Assembly: GCA_040235415.1 (NCBI GenBank)
Contig: JBECKR010000258.1
Coordinates: 1-12,113, forward strand
Origin: JBECKR01 sp040235415
GTDB taxonomy: Bacteria > Acidobacteriota > Polarisedimenticolia > Polarisedimenticolales > Polarisedimenticolaceae
Direction: 5' to 3'
Length of the DNA stretch: 12,113 bases
Of the stretch, positions 5,992-12,113 are shown in pieces. Position numbers and translations under genes: made by a program. How positions within the stretch are numbered: the stretch's first letter is position 1; every line of letters starts with the position of its first letter. Under the pieces are notes generated by a model that did not search any database, was not told where the DNA came from, and saw nothing but the letters and a program-made list of their open reading frames with translations.

Positions 5992-7086
5992 TCAGCTCCG
6001 CCCCGGCGGAAGGCGCCGGACGTGTGGCCGCACCGCGTCGACGAGCCCCGTCGCGCCGAACCGCAGGACGTCGACGCAGGGGCGTCCGTGCTCGCGCGCG
6101 ATCGCCTCGCAGGTCGAGCGGACGTCGTCGTCGGGGATCCCCTCGTGGTTCAGGGTGACGGCGACCACCGGGCGCTTCGACACCGCCTCGAGCGCGCGGA
6201 TCTGGACGTCCAGCGGATCCATCGGGTAGCGCGGGAAGCCGTCGTAGTGCTTGCGGGTCGGGGCGTGCTGCAGCACCAGGACATCCGGCCGGCCGGCCGC
6301 GATCAGCTCCATCCCTCCGGGGTAGGCCGGGTTCATGAGGCTCCCCTGCCCCTCGAGCACCAGGACGTCCGGGCGCGCCTCGGTCCACGCGAGCCAGACG
6401 GCGTGCTCGATCTCGCCGCTGACGAAGTCGCTGATCAGCGAGTCCATGATCATGCCGTAGCGCACGCCCTGCATCCAGGCGGTCTGCCCGGTGCCGATCA
6501 TCTCGGCGGACAGCCCCGCGGCTTCGAGCGCCTCGACCAGCAGCCACGCGGTCGTGCGCTTTCCGACCGCGGAGTCGGTCCCGAGCACCGCGATCTTGAG
6601 GCCGTCGACGTCGTCGATCTTCCCGCTGAAGAAGTGCAGCTCGCTCCGCGGCGGCGGCTTGCGGACGTCGCGGATGCGGGCGCCGGTGCGCTCCGCGATC
6701 GCGACGAGATCGGGATCCTCGGACAGGAAGTCGTGCAGGCCGCAGTCGACGTCGAGCCCGGCGGCGAGCGCGCGCGAAGCGACCTCCCGGTCGCGGGCCT
6801 CGAGCCGTCCGCCGTCCGGCGCGAGCCCGACGACGAAATGCGTCGCCGGGGTCCCGGCGGCCCGTGCCCGCTCGATCGCCTCCTCGAGCGTCGCGACGAC
6901 CGGAGTGCCGCTGGGGCCGCCGTCCAAGACCTCCCCGGCGTCGCGCCCCGCGTGGCGCGAGTCGACGACGCTCAAGACCTCGTAGCGTCGCGTTCGGCGC
7001 ACCAGGCCGTGCGCGGTCTTGCCGTTGGTGGTGCCGAACGCCCCCTCGCAGTACACCACCGCGCGCCCCTCGGGCAGCCCGCTCAT
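5992..7086 (-). CDS. DUF1611 protein, DgcN-like (possible D-glutamate N-acetyltransferase)
   Basis: A 364-residue DUF1611 (COG3367) protein, usually annotated loosely as an NAD-dependent epimerase/dehydratase. Residues 1-140 form an N-terminal Rossmann-like domain (AVVYCEGAFGTTNGKTAHG near the start). The C-terminal P-loop domain has GTDSAVGKRTT (169-179), GTGQT (198-202), the strand LVLEGQGSLMNP (242-253) and a conserved HAPTRKHYDGFP (274-285). In marine Proteobacteria a DUF1611 member, DgcN, is reported to acetylate D-glutamate before the enolase-superfamily racemase DgcA acts. A DgcA-like gene lies two genes downstream here, which supports that assignment by context only. Its ATG overlaps the stop of the PLP gene (ATGA, 7086-7083), so the two are probably translationally coupled. 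A kinase- or ligase-like use of the P-loop is the main alternative. Confidence 0.8.
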   Translation of the reverse strand: MSGLPEGRAVVYCEGAFGTTNGKTAHGLVRRTRRYEVLSVVDSRHAGRDAGEVLDGGPSGTPVVATLEEAIERARAAGTPATHFVVGLAPDGGRLEARDREVASRALAAGLDVDCGLHDFLSEDPDLVAIAERTGARIRDVRKPPPRSELHFFSGKIDDVDGLKIAVLGTDSAVGKRTTAWLLVEALEAAGLSAEMIGTGQTAWMQGVRYGMIMDSLISDFVSGEIEHAVWLAWTEARPDVLVLEGQGSLMNPAYPGGMELIAAGRPDVLVLQHAPTRKHYDGFPRYPMDPLDVQIRALEAVSKRPVVAVTLNHEGIPDDDVRSTCEAIAREHGRPCVDVLRFGATGLVDAVRPHVRRLPPGRS

Positions 7087-8222
7087 CCCCGTCTCCCGGT
7101 GAGGATCACGACGTAGCGGTCGAACTGCAGCGGCTCGCGACGGTGGCGGTCGAGGAGCGCCAGCAGTCCGGCGGTCGAGGCCGGTAGGACGCTCAGCCCC
7201 TGCTGCTCGCGCACGATGCGGGAGAACGCGGTCATGTTCTTGTCGCTCGAGTACGCGGCCCAGCCGCCCGAGGCGCGAACCGCCTCGAGCGCGAGGTCGC
7301 CGTCGATCGAGTACCAGTTGATCAGCGGCTCGTTGATCGGCGTGTCACGGATGCGGTCGGGCGCGAGGTTCTCGCAGCGCGGCGTGTTCTTGAGCCAGGC
7401 TTGCACGATCGGGTTCTTGCCCCACGACGACCCGGCGATCATCCTGGGGATGCGCGAGGTCTTGCCCCGGCGGTACAGGCTCACGAACCCGCGGTAGATC
7501 CCGGCGAGCGTCGTGCCGTTCGACACCGGCACCGCGACCGCCGCCGGCGCGTCGCGCAGCTCGTCGTAGATCTCGTAGGCGATCTCGCCGTAGGCCCGGA
7601 GCTGCAGGACCGTGTTCACGCCGCCCGGGTTCGCATCGTAGATCTCGTCCCGCTCGGCGACGGCCCGCGAGACCTCCACGGTCTGCTCGTAGTCGCCGGA
7701 CACGCGCTCGACCCGCGCGCCCTGGGCCTCCATCTCGGCGATCCGCTTCGTGCGGTACGATTCCGGAACGTACGCGATGCACCGGAGGCCCGCGAGCCGC
7801 GCCGCCATCGCGATCGCGACCCCGTAGTTGCCGCAGGTCGCGACGGTCATGGCGTCGAAACCGCGCCGCAGCGCGTCCATCGCCTGCGCGAACGCGATGC
7901 GGTCCTTCTGCGTGCCGGAGGGGCTGTCCCCCTCGAACTTGCAGTAGATCTGCCGCAGGCCGACCTCACGCTCGACGTTGCGGGCGCGCGTCAGGATGGT
8001 GTCGCCGACCTCGGACTCGAAGATGTTCTCGTACGCCTCGAGCCGCGCCTCGATCGGCGCCGACGGGTCGGAGGCGGTGCGAAGGTCGTCCTCGAGCTCC
8101 GGCGCGATCTCGGTCGCCGGCGCTTCCGCACCGTCGAGCAGCGCGAGCTCGACCTGGGACGTCGGACGGACCTCGGGCTCCGGGGGGTTCTGGGGAGCGG
8201 AACCGGCGTTGCGTTCGGACAT
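7083..8222 (-). CDS. Threonine synthase-like PLP-dependent enzyme
   Basis: A 379-residue fold-type II PLP enzyme related to threonine synthase and cysteate synthase. KFEGDSPSGTQKDR (95-108) carries the probable Schiff-base lysine K106; CGNYG (130-134) is the substrate-carboxylate loop; SNGTT (234-238) replaces the usual glycine-rich phosphate cradle; and PASTAG (347-352) lies near the pyridine-ring end. About 50 N-terminal residues rich in Glu, Pro and Ala (from MSERNAG) precede the catalytic core and look disordered. ATG at 8222 is chosen because GGAG (8231-8228) sits five bases ahead. It is first in the four-gene cassette and shares an ATGA overlap with the DUF1611 gene. A housekeeping threonine synthase would normally sit with hom or thrB, so a special substrate, perhaps a phosphorylated serine or homoserine type, is more likely. 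The exact reaction is unknown. Confidence 0.8.
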   Translation of the reverse strand: MSERNAGSAPQNPPEPEVRPTSQVELALLDGAEAPATEIAPELEDDLRTASDPSAPIEARLEAYENIFESEVGDTILTRARNVEREVGLRQIYCKFEGDSPSGTQKDRIAFAQAMDALRRGFDAMTVATCGNYGVAIAMAARLAGLRCIAYVPESYRTKRIAEMEAQGARVERVSGDYEQTVEVSRAVAERDEIYDANPGGVNTVLQLRAYGEIAYEIYDELRDAPAAVAVPVSNGTTLAGIYRGFVSLYRRGKTSRIPRMIAGSSWGKNPIVQAWLKNTPRCENLAPDRIRDTPINEPLINWYSIDGDLALEAVRASGGWAAYSSDKNMTAFSRIVREQQGLSVLPASTAGLLALLDRHRREPLQFDRYVVILTGRRG

Positions 8223-8236
8223 CGACGCTCCAGGGC

Positions 8237-8262
8237 GCCGCCCGCGCGGACGCGCGGCCGGC
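8237..8262. repeat. Strong GC hairpin in the leader of the cassette
   Basis: GCCGCCCGCGCG (8237-8248) and CGCGCGGCCGGC (8251-8262) pair at 11 of 12 positions with two bases between, so the top pairs must open to form a loop. It lies in the 66-base gap between aceB and the PLP gene, six bases upstream of the PLP gene's GGAG. No T-run follows on the minus strand, so it does not look like a plain intrinsic terminator. RNA processing, stabilisation or attenuation are possible. Confidence 0.45.
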
Positions 8263-8268
8263 ATCGTA
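8263..8268 (-). promoter_or_regulatory. Weak -10-like hexamer before the cassette
   Basis: TACGAT on the minus strand (8268-8263) matches TATAAT at 4 of 6 positions and stands out in the GC-rich gap. Seventeen bases upstream there is only a poor -35 (TGAAGT). It could give the cassette its own promoter inside the aceK-aceB transcript, with a leader of about 35 bases containing the GC hairpin. The call is tentative. Confidence 0.2.
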
Positions 8269-8288
8269 ACACGGCGATCGGGCCGACT

Positions 8289-9893
<1,605 letters not shown>

Positions 9894-9897
9894 CGCT

Positions 9898-9904
9898 CCT
9901 CCTT
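9898..9904 (-). promoter_or_regulatory. Ideal Shine-Dalgarno of aceB
   Basis: AAGGAGG on the minus strand, four bases before the ATG at 9893, is a full match to the anti-Shine-Dalgarno and fixes the aceB start. It is the strongest ribosome binding site in the window and suggests high translation independent of aceK upstream. The rest of the 111-base aceK-aceB gap holds small GC-rich inverted repeats but no convincing promoter. Confidence 0.8.
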
Positions 9905-10004
9905 CGCGTCCGGCGCGGCGGCTTCCGGCCGCCCGCTCCGATTCTGTCGGCCGTCCCCCGTACCGGGATGTTGACAAACCGGGTGGGAACGAACAACTGC
10001 CGGC

Positions 10005-11747
10005 TCACTCGCCGGCACGCCCGCGCTCGGGCCGCAGCCGCCGGACCTCCGGGTACGGAAAGAAGTCCATGATCTCCCCGCGGCGGTGCCGGTCGGACAT
10101 TTCGCTCCAGAACTCGACGGTGAACAGGTCGGCGTGGTGCCGTTCGAAAACCTCCCGGAGGTCGCCGGCGAGCCCCAGGAAGCGCCGGAACTCTTCGGGA
10201 AAGACGTCGTTCTCGGCGACGGCGAACCAGACCTCGTCGGACAGCTCGTCCTCGTCGCGCCGCGCCGGCGGAATGCGACGGAAGCGGCAGTCGGTCAGCA
10301 GGCACAGCTCGTCGTAGTCGTAGAACACGACGCGCCCGTGGCGCGTGACTCCGAAGTTCTTGAGCAGGAAGTCTCCGGGAAAGATGTTGGCGGCGGCGAG
10401 CTCCTTGATCGCGTTGCCGTAGTCGACCACGGCGCGTCGCGCCGCCTCCGGGCCGGCCTCCCGGAGGTACAGGTTGAGCGGCGTGACCTTGCGCTCGGTG
10501 TAGACGTGGCCGAGGTCGACCGACTCGCCTTCGAGCCGCGTCGTCTGGGAGGCGCCGGCGAGCAGTTCGTCGAGCAGGTCGGGAGCGAACATCGCGCGGC
10601 GGAACTTGAGGTGCTCGAACTCCTGCGCCTCGACCAGCCGTCCGACGCGATCGCGCACGAACACCATGCGGTAGCGGTCGAGCACGTGGTCGCGGGTCGC
10701 CGACTTCGGGAAGTCGAAGCAGTCGCGGATGACCTTGAACACGAAATCGTAGAACGGCAACGTGAACACCAGCATCACCATCCCGCGGTCGCCGGCGGCG
10801 ATCTGGAAGCGCTCGTCAGACTGCGTCATGTGGCGCCGCAGGTTGCGGTACAGCTCGGTCTTGCCGTGGCGGTTGTAGCCGAGCGAGATGTACAGCTCCG
10901 CGACCGGCTTGAGCGGCAGGATCGACTTGAGGAACGCGATCAGCTCGCGGGGCGAGGCGGTCTCGACGTGGAAGTACGACCGCGTGAAGCTGAACAGGAT
11001 GCTGACCTCGGCCTCGTTGTTCAGCACCGCGTCGACCCGCACGCCGCCATCGGGATGCACGAGCGGCACGACCAGCGGGACGAGGTGCGTGCCGCTCCGG
11101 ACGCGGCCGACGAGGTACGCCGCCTTGTTCCGGAAGAACACCGGCCGCGCCATCTCGACGGCGTCGATACGCGGGCTTCCCAGGATCGATCCGAGGTAGG
11201 CCTCGACCCGGTCGGCGACGAGCCGCGCGTCTCCGTCGAGGTCCGCGAACGGCGCGTCGGATCGGAAGTCGTCGAGGATCCGGGCGATGAGCGTCGCGGT
11301 CGGCGCTCCGCCCTCGTAGCGCTCGATCACGCCGGTGCCCGGCTCGCGCGGGTGCACGGAGGGCTCGAGCGAGACGAACTCGATTTCGGCGTTGACCCCG
11401 ACGGTGTGGAACACGCGGCGGGTGACGGAGTTGTAGAACGTCTCGGCGAGCTCCGGGTTCGGCTCCTCGGAGATCTCGAAGAGGTACTGCCGCTTGACCG
11501 CGGACCACAGCCCGTCGTCGCCGAACCGCTCGCCGATCAGCTCGCGGAGCGCGGCGAGCGCGGCGTCCAGGACGAGGTTGTAGAGGTCGAGGCGCTCGCG
11601 GGCGTCCGTCGCCCCTCCGATCCAGTCGCGCTCCGCGAACCGCGCCCCCGCCCTCCGCGTGATGGCGTCGAACTTCTCCAGGAACGCCCGGAACGAGGCG
11701 TAGACGGTCCGGGCGGCGAGGTGGGCGGTCGCGTCCACGGCGCACAA
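10005..11747 (-). CDS. aceK: Isocitrate dehydrogenase kinase/phosphatase
   Basis: A 580-residue AceK (E. coli 578). It phosphorylates and dephosphorylates isocitrate dehydrogenase, switching carbon between the TCA cycle and the glyoxylate shunt. Motifs seen: KRQYLFEISEEPNPELAETFYNS split over the regulatory domain (85-107); RGMVMLVFTLPFYDFVFKVI (321-340) with the ATP-binding K338; and the catalytic segment IFPGDFLLKNFGVTRHGR (455-472) with D459 and N464, then VVFYDYDE with D477 and D479. Positions are offset by about two from E. coli (K336, D457), so the enzyme looks intact. The start is TTG at 11747, one base after the histidine kinase stop, with GGGGGCGG nine bases upstream. GTG at 11738 is an alternative that removes three residues. 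Normal order is aceB-aceA-aceK; here aceK comes first. Confidence 0.96.
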   Translation of the reverse strand: MCAVDATAHLAARTVYASFRAFLEKFDAITRRAGARFAERDWIGGATDARERLDLYNLVLDAALAALRELIGERFGDDGLWSAVKRQYLFEISEEPNPELAETFYNSVTRRVFHTVGVNAEIEFVSLEPSVHPREPGTGVIERYEGGAPTATLIARILDDFRSDAPFADLDGDARLVADRVEAYLGSILGSPRIDAVEMARPVFFRNKAAYLVGRVRSGTHLVPLVVPLVHPDGGVRVDAVLNNEAEVSILFSFTRSYFHVETASPRELIAFLKSILPLKPVAELYISLGYNRHGKTELYRNLRRHMTQSDERFQIAAGDRGMVMLVFTLPFYDFVFKVIRDCFDFPKSATRDHVLDRYRMVFVRDRVGRLVEAQEFEHLKFRRAMFAPDLLDELLAGASQTTRLEGESVDLGHVYTERKVTPLNLYLREAGPEAARRAVVDYGNAIKELAAANIFPGDFLLKNFGVTRHGRVVFYDYDELCLLTDCRFRRIPPARRDEDELSDEVWFAVAENDVFPEEFRRFLGLAGDLREVFERHHADLFTVEFWSEMSDRHRRGEIMDFFPYPEVRRLRPERGRAGE

Positions 11748-11748
11748 T

Positions 11749-12113
11749 CTACAACGCCGCCCCCGCTGCGGGCAGCCGGATCTCGAACGCCGCGCCCGGT
11801 CGGGCCCGCGCCAGGGTCACGGCGCCGCCGTGCGCCTCGATCAGGGCGCGAACGATCGTCAACCCGAGCCCGCTGCCGCCCCGCTCGCGCGCCGTCGTGA
11901 AGAACGGCGTGAACACGCGCCCGGCGTTCGCCTCCGAGATCCCGGCGCCGTCGTCCTCGACCCGCAGGACGACCTCGTCTCGCTCGATCCGGCTCGCGAT
12001 CCTCGCCCGCGCCCCCTCCCCGGCGTGCTGCCGCGCGTTCTCGAGCAGGCTCCCGAGGGCGTCCGCCAGGACGTCGGCCCCGATCCGCGCCCGGGCCGCG
12101 CCCACGCCGTGCT
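11749..12113 (-). CDS. Sensor histidine kinase, C-terminal ATPase domain (partial)
   Basis: The 120 visible residues are the HATPase_c domain of a two-component sensor kinase whose start lies beyond the right window edge. The N box is LLENARQHA, the G1 box VEDDGAGI, the F box VFTPFFTT and the G2 box GSGLGLTIVRALIEAHGG, followed by the last strand FEIRLPA. These bind ATP for autophosphorylation of a histidine that lies outside the window, so neither the signal nor the response regulator is known. Its TAG stop (11751-11749) is one base from the aceK TTG start, which implies a shared transcript and translational coupling. A role in adjusting glyoxylate-shunt genes is plausible from position but not shown by sequence. 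Confidence 0.9.
   Translation of the reverse strand, partial: HGVGAARARIGADVLADALGSLLENARQHAGEGARARIASRIERDEVVLRVEDDGAGISEANAGRVFTPFFTTARERGGSGLGLTIVRALIEAHGGAVTLARARPGAAFEIRLPAAGAAL

Noticed and set aside
3561..6158. Long open frame on the plus strand (865 codons) opposite the fusion and epimerase genes.
   Set aside because: It is antisense to clearly homologous genes, is Arg/Val/His/Asp-rich with no recognisable domain, and is expected from third-position GC bias.
9971..9976. Perfect TTGACA (-35) on the plus strand in the aceK-aceB gap.
   Set aside because: No -10 hexamer lies 16-18 bases downstream and no plus-strand gene follows.
10000..10015. Small inverted repeat CCGGC/GCCGG around the aceK stop codon as a terminator.
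   Set aside because: Only 5 pairs and no continuous T-run follows on the minus strand; too weak to call.
10086..11900. Plus-strand open frame of 604 codons opposite aceK.
   Set aside because: Shadow of the intact aceK with no domain or plausible start signals.

Overview
The window is a gene-dense stretch of a very GC-rich bacterial chromosome. All gaps between genes are shorter than 120 bases, and there are no tRNA, rRNA, CRISPR or insertion-sequence signatures. A PilT-type pilus ATPase, an RND/MMPL-type membrane fragment and a proteobacterial-type AceK suggest a Gram-negative organism. The closest guess is Myxococcota, another former deltaproteobacterial line, or an uncultured relative such as Acidobacteriota. 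Taxonomy cannot be fixed from this sequence alone.

Left edge (1-2533): on the minus strand, an MMPL/RND transporter N-terminal fragment of only 143 residues overlaps the start of proC (pyrroline-5-carboxylate reductase, cut by the window edge). Facing away on the plus strand are a secreted DUF547 protein and an orphan PilT-like ATPase. The ATPase has a perfect TATAAT box placed so close to its ATG that its mRNA may be leaderless. A hairpin plus T-run at 2536-2556 ends this side and sits between convergent genes.

Middle (2555-8222, minus strand): a tight four-gene cassette. Transcription order is a threonine-synthase-like PLP enzyme, a DUF1611 protein (DgcN-like, ATGA overlap), a 783-residue fusion of a MurL-like PP-loop domain with a creatininase-family amidohydrolase (7-base gap), and a dipeptide-epimerase-type enolase-superfamily enzyme (13-base gap). 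The DUF1611 plus enolase pair recalls the reported D-glutamate catabolic pair DgcN/DgcA. MurL is a glycopeptidyl-glutamate epimerase of peptidoglycan synthesis. The cassette therefore looks like an uncharacterised pathway that activates, epimerises and hydrolyses glutamate or a glutamyl peptide. This is the most interesting part of the window.

Right side (8289-12113, minus strand): the end of a sensor histidine kinase, aceK (isocitrate dehydrogenase kinase/phosphatase) starting one base after it, and aceB (malate synthase A) with an ideal Shine-Dalgarno. These genes control and carry out part of the glyoxylate shunt. The aceA gene, normally a partner, is absent here. All genes from 12113 down to 2555 point the same way, so the glyoxylate genes and the cassette could share transcription, although an 11-of-12-pair GC hairpin lies between aceB and the cassette.
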